Assembly (NCBI GenBank): GCA_900548145.1
Contig: URJB01000062.1
Span: 1 to 10,906 of the forward strand
Length of the DNA: 10,906 bases
Reading direction: 5' to 3'
Source of the DNA: an uncultured Eubacteriales bacterium
Lineage (GTDB): Bacteria > Bacillota > Clostridia > Christensenellales > Aristaeellaceae
This document shows, piece by piece, positions 1 through 6,174 of this stretch. The stretch's first letter is position 1. Every line of letters begins with the position of its first letter. The translations under genes and the position numbers were made by a program. Below the pieces are notes generated by a model. It searched no databases and was not told where the DNA came from. It worked only from the letters and a program-made list of their open reading frames with translations.

Positions 1-100
1 CCGTGCCGCGTGCTTTCTTTGGTACTTTCTTTCGCTTCGAAAGAAAGTACTGCCCTCTTCGGGGCGGAAGTCCCTCCGTCCGCGCCGGAGTCGGCGCGTC
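1..100 (-). repeat. Left arm of a long inverted repeat, with an internal 13-bp hairpin
   Basis: The reverse complement of 1-100 aligns without gaps to 10532-10631 with 8 mismatches (92% identity by hand count). The arm contains a perfect 13-bp stem with a 3-base loop (22-34 and 38-50, sequence GTACTTTCTTTCG and its complement). It also carries the palindrome-bearing core at 81-100 that recurs three times at the right end. Weaker similarity continues to about 130, where the motif CTGTAAG near the core matches the base order before the right arm. The left copy runs into the window edge, so its outer limit is unknown. The open frame through it (3-293) is judged non-coding. It is probably a dispersed intergenic repeat family in this genome (inference). 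Confidence 0.85.
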
Positions 101-223
101 AATCCCCGCAAAGGAGTTTCCTTACAGCATAGCCATTGTATACAGTGGCTTGCAGATGACTTTCCGCGTTGCAAACAATCGGCAGATAAGCAAAAGACGT
201 CCCCCAGCTTCTTTCCCGAAAAT

Positions 224-1216
224 CTACCGTTTCGAGTTGCTTTTGTTGAATTGGGCGATCATCCGAAATTTCTTTTCCTTGGCGCTCATATGAGCCGCCC
301 TGTCATCCGCATAACGGTTTTCAGCAGAAAGCCGCTGCCATGACCGAAAACGTTCCTCCGATAATTCGCCCGATGCCAGCGCCGCCCGAACAGCACAGCC
401 GGGTTCCTTTTCGTGACGGCAGTCCTGAAAACGGCACTGCCGGGCCAGTGCTTCTATATCGGCGAAGGCCGTTTCCAGCCCAGACTCCGAATCCCATAGG
501 CCCAGTTCCCGCATCCCGGGCGTGTCGATCAGCGCCGCGCCGCCGGGCAAGAAGAACATCTGCCGCCGGGTGGTGGTATGCCGTCCCCGGTCGTCGTTTC
601 TCAAACCGCCGGTAGCCAGAATTTCCTTCCCCAACAGACCGTTCATCAGGGTCGATTTTCCCACGCCGGAGGAGCCCACAAACGCCACCGTCCTGCCAGG
701 GGTCAGGTATGGCAACAGGGGACGTATACCGTCCTCCTGCGCCGCCGAGGTAAGCAGCACGTCCGTGCCGGGAGCCGCTTCTTCTACGGCGGCCACCTTT
801 TCTGACGGATTGCCGCAAAGATCGGCTTTGGTCAGCACCACCACGGGCGTGGCCCCGCTGTTCCACGCGGCGGCCAGATACCGTTCCAGCCGCCGCAGGT
901 TGAAATCGTTGTTGAGCGCCATACACAGGAACAGAATATCCACATTGGCGGCTACGGGCTGTTCCTCCCGCGCCGTACCGGCGGCTTTGCGCAAAAACAG
1001 GCTTTTCCGGGGCAAAACCTTGTGGATCACCGCCTGCCCGCCGCCGTTCAGGTCGGCCAACACCTCGTCGCCCACCGTAGGATAGTCTGACGGCCCCAGC
1101 GCCTCGTATTGAAATTTTCCCGATACCTGCGCGGCCTGTTCCACACCGTCGTGGCATAGCCGGTACAGGCCTTTTTCCTGTGCCGTGATTCGGCAGCAAA
1201 GCAAAGTTTCCTTCAT
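224..1216 (-). CDS. rsgA: RsgA, circularly permuted GTPase for 30S ribosome subunit maturation
   Basis: This protein of 330 residues hydrolyses GTP while checking late assembly of the small ribosomal subunit, in the cytoplasm. The GTPase motifs appear in the permuted order typical of the family: G4 TKAD (129-132) and G5-like TSA (156-158) come before the P-loop GSSGVGKST (181-189), the RHTTT switch segment (212-216) and G3 DTPG (231-234). An N-terminal OB-fold region covers about residues 1-75. The C-terminal zinc site is complete (C261, C266, H268, C274), followed by a basic tail. Length is normal for the family. The ATG lies one base past the stop of the upstream TetR gene. An AAGGAAG Shine-Dalgarno sequence sits inside the end of that gene, so coupled translation is likely. 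No separate promoter for rsgA was seen. No clear terminator follows. Confidence 0.96.
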   Translation of the reverse strand: MKETLLCCRITAQEKGLYRLCHDGVEQAAQVSGKFQYEALGPSDYPTVGDEVLADLNGGGQAVIHKVLPRKSLFLRKAAGTAREEQPVAANVDILFLCMALNNDFNLRRLERYLAAAWNSGATPVVVLTKADLCGNPSEKVAAVEEAAPGTDVLLTSAAQEDGIRPLLPYLTPGRTVAFVGSSGVGKSTLMNGLLGKEILATGGLRNDDRGRHTTTRRQMFFLPGGAALIDTPGMRELGLWDSESGLETAFADIEALARQCRFQDCRHEKEPGCAVRAALASGELSEERFRSWQRLSAENRYADDRAAHMSAKEKKFRMIAQFNKSNSKR

Positions 1217-1217
1217 C

Positions 1218-1820
1218 CTATTCTGGTCTTCCTTTCATCTTTTCCATGAAGCGGGCGAAATGCGCTTCCAGCAGCGCCGCCGCGTTTTTCTCTCCGCCAT
1301 CGTATACACTGTATAATAGAAACATGGGGCCGTAAAATTCCAGTGCCAGCAGGCGTGCCTCCTCCGGCGAAGCCGCCAGAGGCCGGAAAATATCCGTCAG
1401 ATAGCCCACCGGCCCGGCGGACAAATACTGATCGTACATCCTTGCCATTTCCGGGTCGCGGTACTGTTCCAGCGTCAGCATCCTGCGGAACCGGGACAGG
1501 AATTCGTCCTCCGTCCAATCCCGAAACTGCGCGCGGCTGAAGGCGCATACCCGCTCCATCGTCGCCGTTTCCCCGGCGGGATTTTCCGCCGTGCCGTTTT
1601 CCTCCGGCATCTGGTAACGGCGGGCCTGCTGAAGATCCCTTGCTTCCATTTGGTGAACAATGCCGTCGAAAATAGCCCGCTTGCCGGAATAATGCTTGTA
1701 AAGCGACGGCGCTTTGATTCCCACGGCGGCGGCGATCTGCTCCACCGTAACGGCATGATAGCCGTTCTCGGCAAAAAGGCGGAGAGCTTCCGATTGAATC
1801 CGTTCTTTGGTATCGCGCAT
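1218..1820 (-). CDS. TetR/AcrR-family transcriptional repressor
   Basis: A 200-residue protein with a classic TetR N-terminal helix-turn-helix at about residues 5-50. The segment TVEQIAAAVGIKAPSLYKHY (25-44) holds the recognition helix and the typical LYKHY signature. The rest is a helical ligand-binding and dimerisation domain with no recognisable ligand class. The start is supported by AAAGGAG at 1829-1835, 8 bases upstream. The gene is first in an operon with rsgA (1-base gap). Two matching palindromes cover its promoter, so it is very probably autorepressed. The inducer is unknown. TetR genes often control a neighbouring transporter, but the only partner in this operon is rsgA, which is unusual. 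Distant targets carrying the same palindrome are possible. Confidence 0.93.
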   Translation of the reverse strand: MRDTKERIQSEALRLFAENGYHAVTVEQIAAAVGIKAPSLYKHYSGKRAIFDGIVHQMEARDLQQARRYQMPEENGTAENPAGETATMERVCAFSRAQFRDWTEDEFLSRFRRMLTLEQYRDPEMARMYDQYLSAGPVGYLTDIFRPLAASPEEARLLALEFYGPMFLLYSVYDGGEKNAAALLEAHFARFMEKMKGRPE

Positions 1821-1839
1821 CCCAAAGGCTCCTTTGCTG

Positions 1840-1855
1840 GCTAACGTTCATTAGC
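1840..1855. promoter_or_regulatory. TetR operator 2, at the transcription start
   Basis: GCTAACGTTCATTAGC has the same half-sites as operator 1. It starts exactly 23 bp away from operator 1, a little over two helical turns, so two dimers could bind on nearly the same face. It lies immediately downstream of the -10 box and covers the likely start point. Confidence 0.8.
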
Positions 1856-1884
1856 AGTATAAGCTAACAGGCATTAGCTGTCAA
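1856..1884 (-). promoter_or_regulatory. Sigma-A promoter of the tetR-rsgA operon
   Basis: Read on the minus strand there is a perfect -35 TTGACA (1879-1884), a 17-bp spacer and a -10 TATACT (1856-1861). Transcription would begin near 1849, about 30 bases ahead of the TetR start codon. The spacer is filled almost exactly by one palindromic operator and the start region by a second. A promoter this close to consensus under such tight operator cover fits a gene that is normally repressed. Confidence 0.88.
1863..1878. promoter_or_regulatory. TetR operator 1, inside the promoter spacer
   Basis: GCTAACAGGCATTAGC is an inverted repeat with GCTAA/TTAGC half-sites. It fills the spacer between -35 and -10 of the tetR promoter. 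Twelve of its 16 bases (GCTAAC....ATTAGC) are shared with operator 2. Bound repressor would block RNA polymerase. Assignment to this TetR protein is inferred from position and symmetry. Confidence 0.8.
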
Positions 1885-1913
1885 GCCGTTTCGTCAAATT
1901 TCAGCATTTTTCG

Positions 1914-1935
1914 TGCCGAATAAGGGTTTTCGGCA
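1914..1935. other. Inverted repeat in the divergent intergenic region
   Basis: TGCCGAA (1914-1920) and TTCGGCA (1929-1935) form a perfect 7-bp inverted repeat with an 8-base gap, lying between the two divergent promoters. No T-tract follows on either strand, so it is not an obvious terminator. It could be a binding site for the AlbA_2-like regulator or another factor, but nothing in the sequence proves this. Confidence 0.4.
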
Positions 1936-1988
1936 TTAAGAACGTGACAATTCCGCTGCTCGAATGATGACTGTTTGTGTAGTTTTTC

Positions 1989-2017
1989 TTGACATCCAAA
2001 AGGATTTTTTCTAAAAT
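1989..2017 (+). promoter_or_regulatory. Sigma-A promoter of the AlbA_2-like regulator gene
   Basis: TTGACA (1989-1994), a 17-bp spacer, then TAAAAT (2012-2017) in a locally AT-rich stretch. The predicted start near 2024 leaves a leader of about 26 bases with an AGGCGGTGA ribosome binding site about 5 bases ahead of the ATG at 2051. The promoter is divergent to the tetR promoter, with about 100 bp between their -35 boxes. Confidence 0.85.
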
Positions 2018-2050
2018 AGACTCATCAAAAACAAAATAGGCGGTGAACCA

Positions 2051-3274
2051 ATGCGCGTGACGGATGCAAACCGGATCGTCTGGCGGGACAGTCTCCCTTT
2101 GGCGATTGCCATGCTCAACGGTCAGGGCGGCTACCTCCCCCATGTCGAAGGGGACGGCTACCGCTGGCTGGAATGGCTGTGCCAACAAATTCTTCCGGAG
2201 CCGGTCGGCTTTCTGGCATGGAACGAAAAATCAGGGCAGATGGAAATTCGGCCCGGCAAGGAAAAACCCTATTTCGACCGGCTGTACGGCCTGAAAAAAG
2301 GCTGCTGGATCCCCGACGGAACGTCGGCCCGGCCTGCCCCGGAGGAATGGATTCATGCCGCCATTCAGGAGACGGACGGCGAGGACTACGAGCTTCAGCG
2401 CTCCGTCCATCAGGGGCTGACGCTGCACGATCTGGCCCATCGCTTTCGGGAGCAGGGCCTTTCGCTGGGCAAGCCTCAGCTGCGCATTTTGGGGCTTCAG
2501 CTGGCGGAAGCGCTGGATACCAATCTTTCCTGGATGCTCTGCGACCAGCGGCGCTACCGGGTGGAGCTGCTTTGGCTGGCCAGCCGTCGGCGGGTAGGAA
2601 AGCTTCTGTACCGGGGCTGGCTGGAAAGCAGCCTGCCTAAAATGAGCCATCATCTGTTGGACAAAATCGGCGACGTCTGCCGAATGCGGAGACGGCGCAT
2701 CATCGGCGAAGAAGAGGAGGAATTTCCCCGTTCCGCCCTGATGGAGCTGTTCCAGCTGTTCATTTCCCTACTGGATGGTCTCTCCAACGCCCCGTGGCGG
2801 CTGGCCTTTCTGGAAGACCGGCTGGAGCTTTCCGTACCGGGCGCGAAACTGCCCGTCAGCCGTCTGGACGCCAGCAGCGGAACGACCGTATGCCGCAATC
2901 TCCACCTGATGGAAATTTTCCAACGGCTGCACCCGGAATTCGGCGCAAGCCGCTGGCTTTACGCCGAGGGCGGATTTTTTGCCAATCGCAGCGGTCTGAC
3001 CGTCCGGCCCGGCGAAAATCGTTTGACCCTCGTCCTTCCCAGCGCGTGGCGGCCCCGGAAACGAGCCGTTTCCCCCTACGCCGACCGTTCCGAACGGCTG
3101 CTGGAGCTGTATCTGGAGCGTGGCCAACTGGATCGGGACACGGCGGCCCGCGCGCTGGACTTAAGTCCCCGACAGGCAACGCTTCTGATGCACCGAATGA
3201 CCCGGGACGGGCTTCTTCGCGAGGACCAGCGGGTTTTCCGGCCCGCGGAATGTATCTGTCTATTGACGGACTAA
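2051..3274 (+). CDS. AlbA_2/HATPase_c_4-like DNA-binding regulator, ATP site degraded
   Basis: The 407 residues follow the layout of putative regulators with an AlbA_2 (divergent AAA-4) N-terminus. A weak AlbA_2-like part spans about 10-105 (NGQGGYL at 23-29 resembles the NT.GG turn). The middle, LTLHDL...LGLQLAEALDTNLSWMLCDQ (123-166), matches the usual linker with its 'tNla.lLsDq' pattern. The segment FPRSALMELF...DRLELSVPGAKLP (225-268) and RNL (282-284) correspond to the GHKL-like C-terminal domain. A winged-helix end follows (about 345-398, ARALDLSPRQATLLMHRM). The N-box Asn and HRDY motif and the glycine-rich lid are not recognisable, so ATP binding is doubtful. It is probably a transcriptional regulator. 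Its targets are unknown, but it stands directly upstream of the envelope genes. Family assignment rests on pattern, not on a search. Confidence 0.7.
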   Translation: MRVTDANRIVWRDSLPLAIAMLNGQGGYLPHVEGDGYRWLEWLCQQILPEPVGFLAWNEKSGQMEIRPGKEKPYFDRLYGLKKGCWIPDGTSARPAPEEWIHAAIQETDGEDYELQRSVHQGLTLHDLAHRFREQGLSLGKPQLRILGLQLAEALDTNLSWMLCDQRRYRVELLWLASRRRVGKLLYRGWLESSLPKMSHHLLDKIGDVCRMRRRRIIGEEEEEFPRSALMELFQLFISLLDGLSNAPWRLAFLEDRLELSVPGAKLPVSRLDASSGTTVCRNLHLMEIFQRLHPEFGASRWLYAEGGFFANRSGLTVRPGENRLTLVLPSAWRPRKRAVSPYADRSERLLELYLERGQLDRDTAARALDLSPRQATLLMHRMTRDGLLREDQRVFRPAECICLLTD

Positions 3275-3292
3275 ACCGAAAACTCGTATAAT
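3263..3292 (+). promoter_or_regulatory. Promoter of the VanW/pseudo-sortase/ATPase run
   Basis: TTGACG (3263-3268), an 18-bp spacer and a perfect TATAAT (3287-3292). The -35 box lies within the last codons of the AlbA_2-like gene (stop at 3272-3274). Transcription would start near 3299 and give a leader of about 60 bases before the ATG at 3361. It gives the envelope genes their own promoter, although read-through from upstream remains possible because no terminator is visible. Confidence 0.8.
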
Positions 3293-3360
3293 AACAGGGC
3301 TGTGTTTCCTGCACACTTTTTGAGGGAGATCCGGCATACCAATAGACAGGAGAACAAAAG

Positions 3361-4635
3361 ATGAAGCGGAAGATGTGGAAAAAGCTGCTTTGCCTGACGC
3401 TGGCCGCCGTGCTTCTCGTGCTGGCCTTTCCCGTGCTGGCCGAGGAAACTGCTGAAAACGAGGCCAAATATCAGGCCTATGCCTCTGTGGCGCTGAAGGT
3501 GCGCCGGGAACCGCGCAAGGATTCCAGCGGCAAGGGCAGCATTCCCAAGGATTCCCTTGTTTCCATTCTGGAACTGCTGGACAGCGGCTGGGCACGGATC
3601 GTCTTCGGCGAAGGCGAAGGCTATGTGCAGACTCAATATTTGCAGGCCATGACCTCCATGGACGGCTCCCCGGTGGAACCCGAACCAACGGTGGAGCCTG
3701 GCACGCCCGACGAAAGCGGCTTCCGGGAGGCCTATCAGACCTACGCGCTGAATCAGGCCGCCGTTTATGAGGAAGCCAACACTGACTCGAAGGTGCTGGT
3801 CTGGGTGCCTATGTATAAGGAAGTCATCGTCAGCGAGGTGGACGGCGACTGGTGCCGCGCCCGCTACAACGGCAAAACCGGCTACATGCTTTGCGATTCC
3901 CTTTTCAAGTGGGACCGGCTGGTCTGGGACGCGGGTGAAATTCCCGGTCTGGACATTATGCCCTTGATGATCTTCACCAACAAGAGCACCGACATCGTAT
4001 CCGCCGACGGCAGCGAGGTCTTCCAGACCGTCAACCCCGGCGCGGCTTTCTGCGCGTATGAAAAGGACGAAACGGGTCGCTACGGCGTTCCCTACCACCG
4101 CACCAAGGGTTATGTGAGCGAAAAAGACGTGGCCTACGTCATGCCTGTGGTGGACTGGGAACAGGCACAGCCCGGCGACCTGATCAGCGTCATGACCACC
4201 TTCTACGCGGTGGGCGTGTACAGTCTGCAATATCAGGGGCGCAACTGGAACATCCATCTGGCTTCCGGCCTGATCAGCGGGGTCGTGCTGCAGCCCGGTG
4301 AAACCTACGACCAGAATCAGGTCATCGGCCCCTACCGCAAGTCCACGGGCTACAAATCCGCCCCCATCATGAGCAAAAACGCCCTCACCGGCTACGGCGG
4401 CGGCACCTGTCAGGTGAATACCACCTTCTACGCCGCCACCATTCAGGTGCCGATCCTCGTGACCCATCGCCGGGTACACGCGGACGTGGGCATTTACTAC
4501 ATCAAACAGGGCTTTGACGCGGCTGTGGGTGGCGGCAATATCAACCTGACGCTGGAAAATACCCTGCCCTACGCCATCCGCTACCAGTTCTTTGACTGCG
4601 ACGGCGTGCTGACCTGCTGCATTTTCCGGGCCTGA
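3361..4635 (+). CDS. Secreted protein: SH3-like repeats plus VanW domain
   Basis: A 424-residue exported protein. A signal peptide (basic MKRKMWKK, hydrophobic core 9-24, likely cut after VLA at 27) precedes two clear bacterial SH3-like domains (about 37-94 and 124-183). They are joined by a Pro/Glu-rich linker (104-116). A diverged third SH3-like stretch covers about 205-258. Residues 275-421 form a VanW-like domain with the family hallmark TGYGGGTCQVNTTFYAA (343-359) and the later H..VHADV.IYYI..G.DA pattern (369-387). SH3 domains of this kind bind peptidoglycan or wall peptides. The role of VanW domains is not known, and nothing here indicates glycopeptide resistance. AGGAGA at 3348-3353 supports the start. 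The next gene follows after 41 bases, so co-transcription is likely. Confidence 0.92.
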   Translation: MKRKMWKKLLCLTLAAVLLVLAFPVLAEETAENEAKYQAYASVALKVRREPRKDSSGKGSIPKDSLVSILELLDSGWARIVFGEGEGYVQTQYLQAMTSMDGSPVEPEPTVEPGTPDESGFREAYQTYALNQAAVYEEANTDSKVLVWVPMYKEVIVSEVDGDWCRARYNGKTGYMLCDSLFKWDRLVWDAGEIPGLDIMPLMIFTNKSTDIVSADGSEVFQTVNPGAAFCAYEKDETGRYGVPYHRTKGYVSEKDVAYVMPVVDWEQAQPGDLISVMTTFYAVGVYSLQYQGRNWNIHLASGLISGVVLQPGETYDQNQVIGPYRKSTGYKSAPIMSKNALTGYGGGTCQVNTTFYAATIQVPILVTHRRVHADVGIYYIKQGFDAAVGGGNINLTLENTLPYAIRYQFFDCDGVLTCCIFRA

Positions 4636-4676
4636 CCCCGGAGTGCGGCAGCTCCATTTCAAAACAGGAATGAGGG

Positions 4677-6146
4677 ATGCACATGCACGGAATCCAGCGG
4701 CGCGGCGGCGCGGGGAGACGCATTTTTCAGCCGCTTCTCTGCCTGCTGCTCGCCTGCGCCCTGTTATCCCGCTTTTCTTCCGCCTCGGCTGAGTACGGGG
4801 CGGATTTCGACTATCTTCACACCCTTAACCCGGATATTGCCGGCTGGCTCTACAGCGAGGATGGGCTGATCGATCAGGCCGTTCTGCAGGCGGCGGACAA
4901 TCAGACCTACCGCAAGCTGCGTTACGACCGCTCCACCTACTATTACGGCTCCGTTTTTATGGACTGCGAGGCCAGCGCGGATTTTTCCGACCCGGTAACG
5001 ATCCTGTACGGCAGCCCCGGTATTGACGAAGGGCCTTTTTCCTTTCTGCGGGATTACATGGAAAAAGATTATGCGCTGACCCATAGCCGTCTGCTGCTGC
5101 TAACGCCGAACGGGAATCAGGATATTCAGCTGTTCGCCGCCTTCACCGTTCCCTATGACGATGAGGAAAGCTGGCGGTTGGATCAGGTCGGCGCGGAAGC
5201 CGCCTTTCAGCAGGCATTGAAAACTCAAACCGAGCGTTCCGTCTTTTCCCTGCCTGAAAACCTGCCGGAGTACGGCGATCGTGTGCTGGTCATGGCCACC
5301 ACCGGCGACAGCCGTCAGCGCATGGTGGTCATGGGCAAGCTGACCGCCCGGGAACCTTCGGCAGATGTGACCGATATTTTCAAAAAGGAACTGGACGACC
5401 GGGAAACCGGCAACGGCAGGGTCACGATCGACGGGGTGGGCTCCTTCATGGTCTACGCCCAGAACGACCCCGTCTATGCCCGGCTGACCTTTGAAGTGGC
5501 CAGTTCCAAGAAATACCGCATTTTCGGCCACGGCGGATGCGGCCCCACTGCCGCCGCCATGATTTTGGCCAATCTGCTGACCTCGGAAGAACTGGCCCGG
5601 CTGGATCAGTTCACCGAAAATGGCGAGGGCTTCTATTTCTGCCCCTGCTCGGTGAACCAGTTTCACTGCCAGAGCTACCACGTGAAATATCACCCGACCA
5701 AGCCGGAGGAATTTCAGCGCTATCTGCCCATTCTCATCGGCAATATGGCCACCGGCAACAACTGCTGGGGACTCAAGGCCCGGAGCACCAACTGGGGCAG
5801 CAGCCTGAATTATCTGGAAAAGCTGGCGGACGGCTTCGGCCTTCAGATCGAGAAAAATACCGATCTTCACGAGACTGTCGCTGCCCTGCAGGATCACAGC
5901 AAACAGCGGCTGGCGCTGACCTGCGCCACGTGGGGCAGCCCCTTCACCCTGTCCAGCCATTTCGAGGTCATGTGCTACGCCGACGACGAATGGGTCTACT
6001 TTCTCGATCCTCTGCGGGACAACAACTATGCCAAGAACCGCACAGGCTCGTTGATCGAGGTCGTGGCTCCCGGCGTGGTGCGGATCCCGCTTGACAAAGT
6101 GTACGACTGCAATATTTCTTCCTATTATATCGTCGAACGGCCCTGA
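4677..6146 (+). CDS. Secreted fusion: inactive sortase-B-like domain plus C39-like cysteine peptidase domain
   Basis: The 489 residues start with a signal or anchor segment (16-38). Residues 43-222 follow the class B sortase plan: LNPDIAGWLY (50-59), the IDQAVLQAADNQTY segment (65-78), GSVFMDC (91-97), TILYG (108-112), and a C-terminal strand with Arg (R215). The His expected after YG is Ser113, and the TLxTC strand reads VLVMATTG (203-210) with no Cys. Transpeptidation is therefore excluded. Residues 280-478 resemble a C39-like papain-fold peptidase: GGCGPTAAAM (286-295) with Cys288, SSHFEVMCY with His428, and LDP with Asp444. Linker residues 225-275 are predicted ordered. An unusual CPC....HC patch lies at 322-331. 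AGGA at 4666-4669 serves the ATG at 4677. GAGGG at 4672-4676 would serve the alternative ATG at 4683. Activity of the peptidase half is inferred only. Confidence 0.85.
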   Translation: MHMHGIQRRGGAGRRIFQPLLCLLLACALLSRFSSASAEYGADFDYLHTLNPDIAGWLYSEDGLIDQAVLQAADNQTYRKLRYDRSTYYYGSVFMDCEASADFSDPVTILYGSPGIDEGPFSFLRDYMEKDYALTHSRLLLLTPNGNQDIQLFAAFTVPYDDEESWRLDQVGAEAAFQQALKTQTERSVFSLPENLPEYGDRVLVMATTGDSRQRMVVMGKLTAREPSADVTDIFKKELDDRETGNGRVTIDGVGSFMVYAQNDPVYARLTFEVASSKKYRIFGHGGCGPTAAAMILANLLTSEELARLDQFTENGEGFYFCPCSVNQFHCQSYHVKYHPTKPEEFQRYLPILIGNMATGNNCWGLKARSTNWGSSLNYLEKLADGFGLQIEKNTDLHETVAALQDHSKQRLALTCATWGSPFTLSSHFEVMCYADDEWVYFLDPLRDNNYAKNRTGSLIEVVAPGVVRIPLDKVYDCNISSYYIVERP

Positions 6147-6174
6147 GGCGTTTTCGCCGGGGCAGGAGGAAAAA

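Noticed and set aside
3..293. Open frame of 96 codons at the left edge
   Set aside because: It lies in the inverted-repeat arm and runs over the end of rsgA. A similar frame appears in the right arm only because the repeat is the same. There is no ribosome binding site and the composition is not protein-like.
3302..3321. Small stem followed by TTTTT between the regulator and VanW genes
   Set aside because: The stem is only 4 bp (GTGT/ACAC), too weak for a terminator or a convincing attenuator.
3361..4635. Vancomycin resistance gene
   Set aside because: Only the VanW-like domain is present. There are no vanH, ligase, vanX or vanRS genes nearby, and VanW domains are widespread in Firmicutes without resistance.
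3271..4662. Minus-strand frame of 463 codons
   Set aside because: It is the antisense shadow of the VanW-protein gene, a common artefact of high-GC codon use. The plus strand has a signal peptide and family motifs.
4635..4665. GC-rich inverted repeat between the VanW and pseudo-sortase genes
   Set aside because: The pairing is imperfect and no T-tract follows. The genes are better read as co-transcribed.
6091..6174. Longer start for the P-type ATPase
   Set aside because: It overlaps the preceding gene by 56 bases, adds unrelated residues, and lacks the AGGAGG that precedes the ATG at 6175.
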